Shown: positions 24,691 through 33,702, counted from the first letter of the stretch. The stretch is DNA of 64,000 bases from Erwinia sp. E602 (GCF_018141005.1 NZ_CP046582.1:3596001-3660000); one strand, 5' to 3'. Numbers and translations are program-made. The notes: generated by a model from the letters alone, not told the origin.

Positions 24691-25590
24691 TCACTGAAAT
24701 TCCGGCGGATTTTCCTTTCCGGATAGATGTTCAGGGGGCGTATTCAGCATAAACACCACCGTACCGCGATACCACGGCGACGCCCTTAGCCGCTGCTCGT
24801 CCTGCTCCCGCCATTTGCCGTGCTGCACCAGCCCCAGCCGGAAGGGGATACGCAGCTGCGCCAGCGCGGGCAGATAGGCAGCATAGTTGCTGACCGTGCT
24901 ACGGCCCTGGTAACTCTGCACCACCAGCTCGTCCACCGGCAGGCGGTTGAGCGTGGCGACGCTGCCGGTCTGCGCCCAGTCGAGCAGCCCGGTGACGCCG
25001 AGAGCAAACTGCGCCGGCAGCTGCGCGCGCAGCCGTTGCAGAAAGGCGGCGTAATCATCAAGACGATGCGTGGCGGCATCAAAATCCACCTGTAACCCAG
25101 CCACCTGATTACCCGCCGCCTGCCAGCGCTGCAGCAGGCGCACCAGCCGCGCCGTCATTGCCGGCGGCACGTCGAGGGTGTCAAAACGCACCGTCAGCCA
25201 GATCTGCGGAAAGGTCAGGCGGCTGACCGGCAGCCCGAGCGGCTGAAAGCGCACGCCCCCCGCCCCGCTGACCACTTCCCCCTGGTGCAGGTAAACCGTC
25301 CGCGCGTTGCGCAGCGCGGGTGTCGTTTTCACCCCTGACCACAGCCAGAACGCCGGATGACCGGCAGCGTTAACCCGCTCTGCCCCGTGTACCAATACCG
25401 TTGCCGTAGTCGGTCGCGGTATCGGTGCCTCAGCTGCCGTCTTTACAGCCGCCCCACCGGACGCCGTTGCAGATGCCTGCGCAGGTGCCGATGCCTTTGC
25501 AGCCGTGGCCGCTGCTGTCGTTAACACCGAAGCCGCACAGAAGGCCAGCCACAGCCCGCTTACCAGTAATATTTTAATTTTTCCGCCCAC
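24691..25590 (-). CDS. DUF3142-domain protein, exported
   Basis: A 299-residue protein beginning with a signal-like segment (ILLVSGLWLAFCAASVLTTA), then a low-complexity Ala/Ser/Thr stretch to residue about 55, then the DUF3142 domain: FWLWSGVKTTPALRN, YLHQGEVVSGAGGVRFQPLG, VAGLQVDFDAATHRLDDYAA, ELVVQSYQGRSTVSNYAAYL, FRLGLVQHGKW. The internal pattern (acidic ends of successive strands such as QVDFD) recalls a TIM-barrel fold, but no catalytic role is established for this family. The start lies inside the end of the upstream 724-residue gene (31-bp overlap), so both act together. It probably works in the periplasm. Confidence 0.75.
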   Translation of the reverse strand: MGGKIKILLVSGLWLAFCAASVLTTAAATAAKASAPAQASATASGGAAVKTAAEAPIPRPTTATVLVHGAERVNAAGHPAFWLWSGVKTTPALRNARTVYLHQGEVVSGAGGVRFQPLGLPVSRLTFPQIWLTVRFDTLDVPPAMTARLVRLLQRWQAAGNQVAGLQVDFDAATHRLDDYAAFLQRLRAQLPAQFALGVTGLLDWAQTGSVATLNRLPVDELVVQSYQGRSTVSNYAAYLPALAQLRIPFRLGLVQHGKWREQDEQRLRASPWYRGTVVFMLNTPPEHLSGKENPPEFQ

Positions 25591-27734
25591 GGCGATCGCC
25601 CGTATTCCGCTTTCAGCTGGTTAAACCAGCCTTTGCGCACGCGCTTATCCACCTCGGCCCCGCCGCAGTCGTTATAGCCGGAGGGGGCATAGCACATCAC
25701 CGCGCGATACAGGGCGTAGCTTTTGTCCTCGGCCTCCGCCTTCGGATCGGCGACGATCTGCTGATAGTAGCGCTGGCGGTCCGGCTGCCCCGGCGGGTCT
25801 TTGCGCTGGGTGGCGCTGTTCAGCACATCATTGCCGGGCTGGTCGCTCCACAGATCCACCTTCGCGCCGGTGGTGCGGAAGAACTCGCCCAGGCAGTTGA
25901 GCGCGTGGCCGTCCGTTGGTTTCTGGCTGAGGGTGGTGACCGTCTGTTCCAGCGGCTGGCAGTAGTAACCGCTCTCAGCCCCGCTGCCCGGCCAGTCAAA
26001 GACGCTGAGATTCACATCGGCAAAGTCTTCGCCGATAACCGGCGGCGTGATGCCCGCCACGGCCTTTTTATCCTGCAGCCAGTCAGCGTAGTGCCCTTCG
26101 GTCAGGTCACGGGTCAGCAGCGTGTGCAGGGCAATCGTGCGCTCTTCGGCATTCGGCCCGTGCTCCGCCTGCTGGCGCAGCGTCGCCAGGGAAGCGCGGG
26201 TTTTCAGCACCTGTGAGCGGAAGCGCAGGTTGGTCACCCGGCTGTCGGCGGCAAACACCGCATCCGCCTGGTTGCTGAACACCAGCGTCGCCGCCAGCTG
26301 CGCCTGCAGATACTGCTGCTGCTCAACCTCTTTGCTCAGCGACAGCAGCGTCAGCCAGTGCTGACGGGCGGCGGGCCACTGCTGCTGCTGCATCAGCGCC
26401 TTGCCGTACAGCACCTGCTCGCTGAAGGCGAGGATATCGCTGGCGGGCAGCGTTTTAGCCGGAGTGATTGCAGCGGTCACGGCGGCGTAATCTTCCTGTG
26501 CAAACCACAGTTCGTGCTGCAGCCAGTGCCACCAGGCCCCTTTTCCTGCCTGCTCAAACAGCGGCTTCTGGCTTTCCAGCGCCTGCTGCGTCAGCACCGG
26601 TTTACCGTCACTGCCCGGGCGAATGGCACGCAGGGATTCAATAAAGGTGACCAGCGGCGCGTCGGGAATGGCGGTAACCCGCGGCTTTTCCAGATACTGG
26701 CTGCCGAGTTTGTTGTCATATTCGAGGATCAGCTTCGTCAGCGCCGGGCCTTGCTGTGCAGCAGTCAGCACCGCTTCATAGCGCTGTGCCAGCGGCTGCG
26801 GCTCATGCTGATACCAGTAAATGCGGCGCAGCAGGTTGTTGACCGCCGTCGCGTACTGCCCGGCGGGCCATTTTTGCAGATAGCCCTGTGCGCGGGCTAA
26901 GGCGTCGGAGACCGCAGCCTGATCGATTTTGTCGGGGTCGAAATCCCCGTATTCGCCGCTGCTGTTGGCGCTGCTCTGGTTCAGCGCGGTACGGATTTGC
27001 ATATAACCGGCGGTTTCCGCCAGCCACGGCTGCTCCCCGGCGGCCAGCGTCGCAAAATCCGCCGTCGCCGCCGTGTAGTCACCGAGGTAGAACTGCACCG
27101 CCGCCGCAAGGTAGTCAGCAAACTGCCGCGCGGCAGAGTTCGCCGGAAAACTCTGCGCCAGGCTGGCCAGTTCAGCACCGGTTTCCGCCTCCACGCCCTG
27201 CGCGATACCCAGCCGCGCCAGCGCCAGCTGATGCCGCTGTTCGGTGGTCAGCGTCGGTTCCGCCAGCAGCGCGGCATAAAACGCCGAGACGCTGTAGAGA
27301 TTATTAGAGACCTGCCGGTCGGCCCGCTCATCCTGCTGCCCGGCTACCGTAGTAAAGGGTTCCGGGTCAAGTTGCAGCTGTGCAATCTGCGGTGCCAGCG
27401 CGGGCACCGCCGCCAGCGGATCGCCGGACTTACCGTCGCCTGCCGCCACGGCCGGCGGCAGGTCCCACTGCGGGTGCCAGTCAAAATAGTAGTCGCGGGA
27501 ACGGGTCAGATCGGCCGGTGGCTGCTGCACCGGTAAGGCGATCGGCTTACCTTCACTGAGCAGGCGCAGCAGGTTATCACGGGAGTCATTGCCGCTGCTC
27601 AGATAGGGGGTGCCCTGCAGCAGGCAGCCCGGCTCACCCCACGGGCAGCTTTCAATATCTGACGAGGCGGCCGCCGGCAGGCTTGCGACGATAAGGCCGG
27701 CCAGCAGCCCGATACGGGATCGGTTATTTCGCAT
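25560..27734 (-). CDS. Large secreted helical-repeat protein, partner of the DUF3142 protein
   Basis: 724 residues from ATG 27734 (signal peptide GLLAGLIVASLPAAASS, mature start near SDIESCPWGEPGC). The body is rich in Ala, Gln and Leu and looks like TPR/SEL-type helical repeats (for example YSVSAFYAALLAEPTLTTEQ, LDDYTAATADFATLAAGEQP-like pairs). A Cys-containing C-terminal domain (YALYRAVMCYAPSGYNDCGG) follows. I do not recognise the family by name. It overlaps the DUF3142 gene at its end and no other gene intervenes, so they form a two-gene operon that probably makes a periplasmic complex. The earlier in-frame ATG (27803) lacks a signal peptide immediately after it and was not chosen. Confidence 0.68.
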   Translation of the reverse strand: MRNNRSRIGLLAGLIVASLPAAASSDIESCPWGEPGCLLQGTPYLSSGNDSRDNLLRLLSEGKPIALPVQQPPADLTRSRDYYFDWHPQWDLPPAVAAGDGKSGDPLAAVPALAPQIAQLQLDPEPFTTVAGQQDERADRQVSNNLYSVSAFYAALLAEPTLTTEQRHQLALARLGIAQGVEAETGAELASLAQSFPANSAARQFADYLAAAVQFYLGDYTAATADFATLAAGEQPWLAETAGYMQIRTALNQSSANSSGEYGDFDPDKIDQAAVSDALARAQGYLQKWPAGQYATAVNNLLRRIYWYQHEPQPLAQRYEAVLTAAQQGPALTKLILEYDNKLGSQYLEKPRVTAIPDAPLVTFIESLRAIRPGSDGKPVLTQQALESQKPLFEQAGKGAWWHWLQHELWFAQEDYAAVTAAITPAKTLPASDILAFSEQVLYGKALMQQQQWPAARQHWLTLLSLSKEVEQQQYLQAQLAATLVFSNQADAVFAADSRVTNLRFRSQVLKTRASLATLRQQAEHGPNAEERTIALHTLLTRDLTEGHYADWLQDKKAVAGITPPVIGEDFADVNLSVFDWPGSGAESGYYCQPLEQTVTTLSQKPTDGHALNCLGEFFRTTGAKVDLWSDQPGNDVLNSATQRKDPPGQPDRQRYYQQIVADPKAEAEDKSYALYRAVMCYAPSGYNDCGGAEVDKRVRKGWFNQLKAEYGRSPWAEKLKYYW

Positions 27735-28005
27735 TGTTCTCTTCCATGTCGCGGGAACGGAGTGCCGGGAGTATAACCGCAGGTGAGTGATCCTGGCACC
27801 CACTGCTGGAGCTACCCACTCGCTGCGGTGCCTTCGGTCAGAGTTTCAGTTTGCGGAGACGTTACGCCCTCCTGCCGCCACCGCTTCCTTCAGACTGAGG
27901 AAATTTCCTACAAACGTGCGGGAAAGCTCCCATTCCTCGCTGACACGGCGCCCGCTAAACTTGTCGAAATTCTAACCGGTTTTATCAACTCCGAGGACCC
28001 TGGCT

Positions 28006-28686
28006 GTGTTAACCCATGAACAATGTAAAGAGATCGTTGAATCCGGTCTGCTGAAATTTCAGGATGCAGCCACCCTTGATTGCCGTATCAACCAGCTAAC
28101 GCTGCACGCCACCGGACAGACGCTGGCGCTGAGCGAGCCGCAAAAGCGGCTGCTGGTCTGCCTGTTTAAAAACATTACCTGCAAACGCAAGATCATCAAT
28201 ATCGTCTGGTACGAATACCACCAGCGTATTGGCGACAATAACTACCACCAGCTGGTGTTCCAGCTGCGCGCGCTGTTTAAGCAGTACCGCCTGCCCGCTC
28301 AGCTGGTGCTGACCGTTCCCTATTACGGCGTGAAGATTAATGAACCGCTGCTGCTGGGCCTGCAGACAACCGCCGCAGAAGATAAGGCTGAACCGGTGCC
28401 CGCCGCGGCATTGCCCGACGCAGAAGAACCTTCGCCAGCGCTGCTCCCCCTTAGCGCTTCGACTGCTTCGACCGTTTCGACTGCTTCGACTGCTTCGACT
28501 GCTTCGACTGCTTCGACTGCTTCGACTGCTTCGACTGCTTCGACTGCTTCGACTGCTTCGACTGCTTCGACTGCTTCACAGGAAGCCTACGCCCGACCGA
28601 CGCATAGCACCCGTCCATCGTGGTTAGCGCGCCTGAAAAATAGCGGACTTTCCTGCTTCGGCCTCTGTCTGCTGATGGTGGTGTAA
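28006..28686 (+). CDS. Winged-helix regulator with repeat linker and membrane segment (ToxR/CadC-like)
   Basis: About 226 residues from GTG 28006, with GAGGA in front. Residues 1-115 form an OmpR/ToxR-type winged helix: LTLHATGQTLALSEPQKRLL, then CKRKIINIVWYEYHQRIGDN as the recognition region and YHQLVFQLRALFKQYRLPAQ. Residues 151-189 are thirteen Ser/Thr/Ala triplets encoded by a 9-bp tandem repeat. Then come a basic stretch (RPSWLARLKN) and a hydrophobic end GLSCFGLCLLMVV that stops in the middle of what should be a membrane helix. The type fits one-component inner-membrane regulators; the missing periplasmic part may reflect truncation by the TAA at 28684. Target genes are not evident; neighbours are the secreted protein pair and the pilotin. 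Confidence 0.72.
   Translation: MLTHEQCKEIVESGLLKFQDAATLDCRINQLTLHATGQTLALSEPQKRLLVCLFKNITCKRKIINIVWYEYHQRIGDNNYHQLVFQLRALFKQYRLPAQLVLTVPYYGVKINEPLLLGLQTTAAEDKAEPVPAAALPDAEEPSPALLPLSASTASTVSTASTASTASTASTASTASTASTASTASTASTASQEAYARPTHSTRPSWLARLKNSGLSCFGLCLLMVV
28456..28572 (+). repeat. 9-bp coding tandem repeat (GCTTCGACT x13)
   Basis: Thirteen contiguous 9-bp units, eleven perfect and two with a single change, encode an Ala-Ser-Thr linker. Copy changes keep the frame and would only alter the distance between the DNA-binding domain and the membrane segment. Confidence 0.92.
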
Positions 28687-28690
28687 GTGA

Positions 28691-29068
28691 TTACCGGGCT
28701 GACGCCTGAGCAATAAAGCGCGCGGTGCTGCGGTTCAGCGTGGCACATTTCTCATTTTCCGGCGTGTTGTCCTGCAGCAGTGCCTGGAAGCGCGTCTCGG
28801 TCTGCGCCGGCAGTTGCTGATAATCGGCTACCCGCGTGTTCCAGCCGCGCTGCTCTGCGGTCTCCAGCGCTGTGCGCTGCAGTTTATCCTGACCGGGGAT
28901 ATCGGTGCGTGAACAGTGTTCACGCAGAAACTGCGTACCGGCCAGCAGTGCGGACAGCTGATCCAGCTGGGTGGCCACCGGTGGCTGAGGTATTTTCGCT
29001 GTGTGCTGACAACCGGTCAGCAGGGTCAGGGTAAGTGCGGCAAAGGTAAGATAAAGCGAGCGTTGCAT
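28691..29068 (-). CDS. gspS: Type II secretion pilotin-like lipoprotein (PulS/OutS family)
   Basis: A 125-residue lipoprotein from ATG 29068. The signal peptide ends in LTLLTGC, a clear lipobox. The mature part has the PulS/OutS pattern: QLDQLSALLAGTQFLREHC, then a small helical domain, EQRGWNTRVADYQQLPAQTE and NEKCATLNRSTARFIAQASA, with the two cysteines of the family disulphide. Pilotins carry the secretin GspD to the outer membrane. No other secretion genes are nearby, so it is an orphan copy here, convergent with the repeat-linker regulator. The longer frame upstream of 29068 has no lipobox spacing and is not used. Confidence 0.7.
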   Translation of the reverse strand: MQRSLYLTFAALTLTLLTGCQHTAKIPQPPVATQLDQLSALLAGTQFLREHCSRTDIPGQDKLQRTALETAEQRGWNTRVADYQQLPAQTETRFQALLQDNTPENEKCATLNRSTARFIAQASAR

Positions 29069-29289
29069 GAGCAGGGCACCAGAGACAGGGTTAAAAGAAG
29101 CGCACAGGGTAGGTGAGCACTCTTTCGCCGACAAGGAAGAACCGCGGAATTAAGGATGTTTAAGCCATTCCGCTTATGCTTTGCCCATTTTCTGGCGCGA
29201 ATGCCCCCCGATAAGGAACATCAGGGTCGGATACCCGCATGAATCCTGGCTCCGTTACCCGGCCCTGTACGTAGAGAGCGACAGTTTGT

Positions 29290-29321
29290 CCCTGGCGAGT
29301 CGCAGAACTGACCCGCCAGGG
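29290..29321 (-). terminator. Hairpin after the sucrose operon
   Basis: Perfect arms CCCTGGCG / CGCCAGGG with a 16-base loop lie a few bases beyond the porin stop, on the minus-strand exit side. No T-run is visible, so it may act by stabilising the message or with Rho. Confidence 0.5.
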
Positions 29322-29328
29322 CTAAACC

Positions 29329-30861
29329 CTAGAAGAAATACTTAAAGCGCACGCGCATGCCGTAACGATCCTTGTCGTTCTGCTCAGCCGGTTTATTGTC
29401 GATATTAATCCGCGACCAGTAAGCGCCAAGGTAAACGTTAAAGTTCTCCATATCCATTACGTTGCGGAAGCGGTATGAGCTGTGGAGGGTGTGCAGGCTG
29501 TATTTGCCCATGATCGCCGCTTCCCCGCTGGCGTTATCGCTGTCGCCGTAGTTAAAGGCTTTAATGTCGTTATGGGCGTAGATATAGCCCAGTTCAATAT
29601 CGCGCCACAGGGCGTTGATGCCGGCGCTGAAGTCCTGCTCCTGTTCGGCATCCAGGTATGCGGTGCTCAGGTTAACCACCGTGCCGTTCTGCGGATCGTT
29701 ACGCTGGCCGTTCCACGAGAAGGTGGCACCGTAACCGGTACGCTTCGACTGATCGTGGAAGCGTCCGCTGGCGTCATAGTAGCCGTAAGCATTGCTGACC
29801 ACGTTGCTCTCCATCGCCAGCGCGGCGGTAAAGGCGTCAACCGTCAGCGCCGCCACCGGACGCAGATAAACCACGTTCTTTTTATTCTCCAGCCCGTAGC
29901 CGTGGTACTGGTCATCGTTGAACAGGGTGGTGCCGTCTTTCGCCAGCGCGTTCAGTTCGAAATAGAGCGGGCCGCTGGTTTTACTCAGCTGCAGCGCGCC
30001 GCCGGAGCTGCTGCGCCCGCGCCCTTCTTTCATCATATAAATGTAGCCGTAACCGTCGTCATACAGGTCGTTGGCGGTATTACCGGAGTACTCAACGAAG
30101 GTGTCCTGGTTGAGCGGGAACATATCGAAGGCTTCATAGCGGCCGACTTTGGCTTTCCAGTTATTCTCCTGGCCGAAGAAGAACACCGCATCATCCAGCC
30201 CCATGCCGCCGGAGACGTTGGCCAGCGGCTGCACGCTGAAGCCGGAGAAACGGTCATCCGTACCGCGGCGGTAGCCGTCCAGCCCGATCAGCAGCCGTCC
30301 GTTGACGTCCCAGCGCTCCTGGCTGCCCAGCGCAACGCTTTTGCCGTCGCTGCCCTTCATGGCGGTCAGGCTGCCGGAGCGGCTGGCGGCGTCAACGTTA
30401 AACTCCACGTCACCGTACAGCTTGAGATCGGTATTTCCATTGAGGGTTAGCGTTAGCGGTTTTTTAATTTCACCGACCGCGCCGGTGTTATTTCCCCCGG
30501 CCGCCGTGGCGGTATTTGTCACTGCTGCGGGGGTATTTTCTGCTGCGCTTAGCGGGGCAACGTTCGCCGCTAGCGCTGGGGTATTTTCTGCGGGCAGCGC
30601 GGGGGAAGGTTTACCCTGTGGCCCGGCGTGGGTTGGCACAGCCTGAGGAGAGGCCTGGCCCGCTAAGGCGACAGCGCCCTGTTCTGGCGGCATTTTTTTC
30701 AACGCCCTGATTTCTGACTCCGCGTTATCCGCCCGCCGTTCGGCGGCCAGCAGCCGCTGCTCAAGCAGCGCAAAACGCTGTTCGGTGGTTAACGTGGATT
30801 GTGCATATAAAGAGGCAGGTAACAGACCGGCGCACAGCATGATTCCGATGCGTTTCTTCAT
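29329..30861 (-). CDS. Carbohydrate outer-membrane porin of the sucrose operon
   Basis: A 510-residue protein. After the signal peptide (IGIMLCAGLLPASLYAQ) comes a short coiled coil (FALLEQRLLAAERRADNAES) as in ScrY, then a 65-residue Ala/Pro/Thr-rich linker. The rest is an outer-membrane beta-barrel with alternating aromatic strands and a C-terminal Phe (RYGMRVRFKYFF), the usual barrel assembly signal. It follows cscA by 76 bp on the same strand, so it likely lets sucrose or related sugars cross the outer membrane. It is not a simple ScrY copy: barrel sequence and linker differ. The periplasmic coiled coil probably traps sugar or anchors to peptidoglycan. Confidence 0.8.
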   Translation of the reverse strand: MKKRIGIMLCAGLLPASLYAQSTLTTEQRFALLEQRLLAAERRADNAESEIRALKKMPPEQGAVALAGQASPQAVPTHAGPQGKPSPALPAENTPALAANVAPLSAAENTPAAVTNTATAAGGNNTGAVGEIKKPLTLTLNGNTDLKLYGDVEFNVDAASRSGSLTAMKGSDGKSVALGSQERWDVNGRLLIGLDGYRRGTDDRFSGFSVQPLANVSGGMGLDDAVFFFGQENNWKAKVGRYEAFDMFPLNQDTFVEYSGNTANDLYDDGYGYIYMMKEGRGRSSSGGALQLSKTSGPLYFELNALAKDGTTLFNDDQYHGYGLENKKNVVYLRPVAALTVDAFTAALAMESNVVSNAYGYYDASGRFHDQSKRTGYGATFSWNGQRNDPQNGTVVNLSTAYLDAEQEQDFSAGINALWRDIELGYIYAHNDIKAFNYGDSDNASGEAAIMGKYSLHTLHSSYRFRNVMDMENFNVYLGAYWSRINIDNKPAEQNDKDRYGMRVRFKYFF

Positions 30862-30937
30862 GGAATAAACCTTTAATTATTTTAGCCACAGAGGAGAGAA
30901 ATGCCCGCCTGCCGTCAGGCCGCGGGCAAGGTTGTTT

Positions 30938-32365
30938 TTATTTTAAAGACCAGCTGCCAGAGTCAGTTAAGGTGGCGCTGCCGGACCAGGCAAAGACCTT
31001 AAGCTGACGCTGTTCGGGATAGATGCGGCTGCTGAGGCAGGCCTCACCGTCGTTGACGAACACCTCCACCGACGAGCGGTCAAAGAACACCCGCAGCACA
31101 AGTTCACCCGCGTCACCCAGCGGCACGCTGCGCTGGCCGCACAGACCATGCTGAGGATAGTGGCGCTCCAGCACCAGCCGCTGCGCCTGGGCGTCAACGT
31201 ACAGGCGCATCCCCTCGCCCAGCGCGATACCGTACTGTTCGGCGCTGCTGGCTGTACGATCCCACTGCAGCAGCACTTCGGCGCTTTCACAGTGGTCCAT
31301 CACCAGCTGCTGCTGGTTGTTCAGCGTGTTCACCCCCCAGCCCTGCCACTGCTGGCGCATGGCTTCCACCTCGCCTGCCGGGCGCATCTGCACCCGGTTA
31401 TCCGCCGTCAGGCTCAGCTCGCGCGGCAGCGACAGCATTCCCGCCCAGCCGTCCTGCTGCTCCGGCATCGGCGATTCCCACATTGCCAGCCAGCCGATGA
31501 CGATGCGGCGGCCGTCCGGCGTGAGGAAACTCTGCGGCGCGTAGAAGTCATGGCCGCGATCCAGCTCCTGAAACGCCCCCTGCTGCGCAAACGGCTCGCC
31601 CGGTAGCCAGTGGCCCACCAGGCAGCCGCTCTGGTAGAGATTGCGGCTGGCATAACCGTCGGCGGACATCCCCTGCGGTGAGAACATCAGCACCTGCTTA
31701 TCGTTCAGGGTAAAGAAGTCCGGGCACTCCCACATAAAGCCCTGCCCCTCTCCGGCCACCGCCAGCACGCCTGCGTCCTGCCACTCCCGCAGGTCCGCAG
31801 AGCGGTAGAGCCGTACCTGACCAATATCGCCATCGCGTGCGCCAACCACCATCCACCACGCCCCGTCCTGCCGCCACACCTTCGGGTCACGGAAGTGGTG
31901 CATCCCTGCTGGCGTGTCCAGCACCTGCCCCTGGCGGCTGAAGTGCACGCCGTCGCGGCTGGTCGCCAGGCACTGCACCTGGTAGAGGTTATCCTCGCTG
32001 GACGCATCGCCGTGGAACTTATGCCCGGTATAGATCAGCGCCAGCTCGTCGCCGTTGACCACCGCCGACCCGGAGAAGCAGCCGTCCTTATCCTCCGGCC
32101 CCTCTGGCGCCAGCGCCACCGGCAGGTGTTCCCAGTGCAGCAGATCGCGGCTGCGCGCGTGGCCCCAGTGCATCGGCCCCCACTGTACCGAGTACGGGTG
32201 GTGCTGATAAAAGGCGTGATACCAGCCGTCGAACCACACCAGCCCGTTCGGGTCATTCATCCAGCCCGCGCGGGCCGCCAGGTGGTAGTGCGGGTACCAG
32301 CGTGGGTTCAGATCCTGACTTTTCTCGCCGAGGGCCCGTTCGGCCTGTTCCAGTAATAACGTCAT
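30938..32365 (-). CDS. cscA: Sucrose hydrolase (glycoside hydrolase family 32)
   Basis: A 475-residue cytoplasmic enzyme with the GH32 signatures: WMNDPNGLVWF with the nucleophile Asp, FRDPKVW with the transition-state stabilising Asp, and WECPDFF with the acid/base Glu. A C-terminal beta-sandwich carries FFDRSSVEVFVNDGEACLSS. It has no signal peptide. The enzyme cleaves sucrose to glucose and fructose after uptake by the neighbouring permease. It lies 21 bp after cscB on the same strand. With a non-PTS permease next to it, free sucrose is the probable substrate rather than sucrose 6-phosphate. Confidence 0.92.
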   Translation of the reverse strand: MTLLLEQAERALGEKSQDLNPRWYPHYHLAARAGWMNDPNGLVWFDGWYHAFYQHHPYSVQWGPMHWGHARSRDLLHWEHLPVALAPEGPEDKDGCFSGSAVVNGDELALIYTGHKFHGDASSEDNLYQVQCLATSRDGVHFSRQGQVLDTPAGMHHFRDPKVWRQDGAWWMVVGARDGDIGQVRLYRSADLREWQDAGVLAVAGEGQGFMWECPDFFTLNDKQVLMFSPQGMSADGYASRNLYQSGCLVGHWLPGEPFAQQGAFQELDRGHDFYAPQSFLTPDGRRIVIGWLAMWESPMPEQQDGWAGMLSLPRELSLTADNRVQMRPAGEVEAMRQQWQGWGVNTLNNQQQLVMDHCESAEVLLQWDRTASSAEQYGIALGEGMRLYVDAQAQRLVLERHYPQHGLCGQRSVPLGDAGELVLRVFFDRSSVEVFVNDGEACLSSRIYPEQRQLKVFAWSGSATLTDSGSWSLK

Positions 32366-32386
32366 AGTTTTCTACTCTTTTGGCTT

Positions 32387-33625
32387 TCAAACGACAGAGG
32401 GCTGCGCCGGCAGCGCCTCTGAGGACGGCTTGTTGCCGCGTAAAAGGAAAATGGAGATAAAGGTGGTGCAGAACACCAGCAGCCCCATCACCAGATAGGA
32501 GGGGGCGAAGCCGAAGCGCTCGTAGCTGTAGCCTGCCAGCGGCGACAGCACCGAGGCGATCACCGAGCTGGTGCAGGCAAAGCCCACCAGATACAGCGTG
32601 GATGAGAGGCGTTTGTCGAAGTTAAGGCTGTTGTATTTGAAAATCGCCACCAGCAGCACCGGCAGCTCCAGCGCGTGCAGCAGTTTGGTTACCGAGATCA
32701 GCACCGGCCCTTCCACCAGCCCGGAGGCGATCATGCGCAGCGCCATCACCATGCCGGCAAAGATCAGGCCGTTTTTGGCGCCGATGCGGTTGACCAGCCA
32801 CGGGGCGCAAAACATGCCCGCCGCTTCCAGAAAGACCTGGAATGAGTTGAGGTAGCCGTACATGGCGTTGCCTTCGCGCAGGGTGGCAAACTGCGAGGCA
32901 AAATAGACCGGGAACTGCTGGTCGTAGACGCCGTAGATGCAGGTGCCGATCACGAACAGCACCAGCGCCCAGAAACGCGGCAGGGTCAGCAGCTGTAGCG
33001 CGTCCTGCAGCGTCACCGGGCGAGCGCCCAGCTCCACCTTCTCCAGGCTGGCCGGCGTATTCACCCGCAGCTGCGCCAGCAGGACGAAGAACACCAGCCC
33101 GGCGCAGGAGGCCACGAGGAAGTTAAGGTGGGGGTTAATGTTAAACAGCAGCCCGGCAAAGAAGGTGGCGGCCGCCCAGCCCAGCGAGCCCCACATGCGC
33201 GCTTTACCAAACTCGAAGGTGCTCTGACGCGAGACGCGTTCGGTGTAGGATTCCAGCACGCCAATGCCGCCGTTAAAGGTCAGGCCGATAAACAGGCCGC
33301 CGAACACGCTGCCGAGCAGGATGTTAATTTTCAGCAGGGTGCCGAACAGCAAAAATGCCGGGCCGGAGAGGATCAGCAGCGCGGTCATCCACCACAGGAT
33401 ATGCTTGCGCAGGCCCAGCTTGTCCTGGATAAAGCCGTAACACACCTGAGCGCAGAGCGCGGTTACCGACAGCACGGAGTAAATAATGCCGGTTTCGCTG
33501 GCGCGCAGCCCCACCTCCTGGTGCAGCCAGATCGACAGCAGCGAGCTGGACGAAGACCAGCTGACAAAAAAGAAGAACAGTAATGCACTTAACAGCGGGT
33601 AGCTGCGGGAATGATGTTTTTTCAT
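32387..33625 (-). CDS. cscB: Sucrose:proton symporter (LacY family)
   Basis: A 412-residue major-facilitator protein of the oligosaccharide:H+ symporter family: twelve helices, N-terminal SALLFFFFVSWSSSSSLLSI, GIIYSVLSVTALCAQVCYGF, and the family loop PVTLQDALQLLTLPRFWALV. It imports sucrose across the inner membrane. It is the first gene of the csc operon, read divergently from the LacI regulator, with two palindromic operators upstream. Lengths and order (cscB-cscA, divergent cscR) match the chromosomal csc systems of enterobacteria, extended here by a porin gene. Confidence 0.9.
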   Translation of the reverse strand: MKKHHSRSYPLLSALLFFFFVSWSSSSSLLSIWLHQEVGLRASETGIIYSVLSVTALCAQVCYGFIQDKLGLRKHILWWMTALLILSGPAFLLFGTLLKINILLGSVFGGLFIGLTFNGGIGVLESYTERVSRQSTFEFGKARMWGSLGWAAATFFAGLLFNINPHLNFLVASCAGLVFFVLLAQLRVNTPASLEKVELGARPVTLQDALQLLTLPRFWALVLFVIGTCIYGVYDQQFPVYFASQFATLREGNAMYGYLNSFQVFLEAAGMFCAPWLVNRIGAKNGLIFAGMVMALRMIASGLVEGPVLISVTKLLHALELPVLLVAIFKYNSLNFDKRLSSTLYLVGFACTSSVIASVLSPLAGYSYERFGFAPSYLVMGLLVFCTTFISIFLLRGNKPSSEALPAQPSVV

Positions 33626-33657
33626 CGTGGCACACTCACAGGGATAGTGGGCGCAAT

Positions 33658-33669
33658 GGTAACGTTAAC
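33658..33669. promoter_or_regulatory. LacI-type operator 1 of the csc operon
   Basis: GGTAACGTTAAC is a near-perfect palindrome close to the cscB start, one base different from operator 2. It is probably bound by the CscR dimer. Confidence 0.7.
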
Positions 33670-33702
33670 AAAACAGTTCCCACATCTGCTTTCAGCGCGA
33701 TA

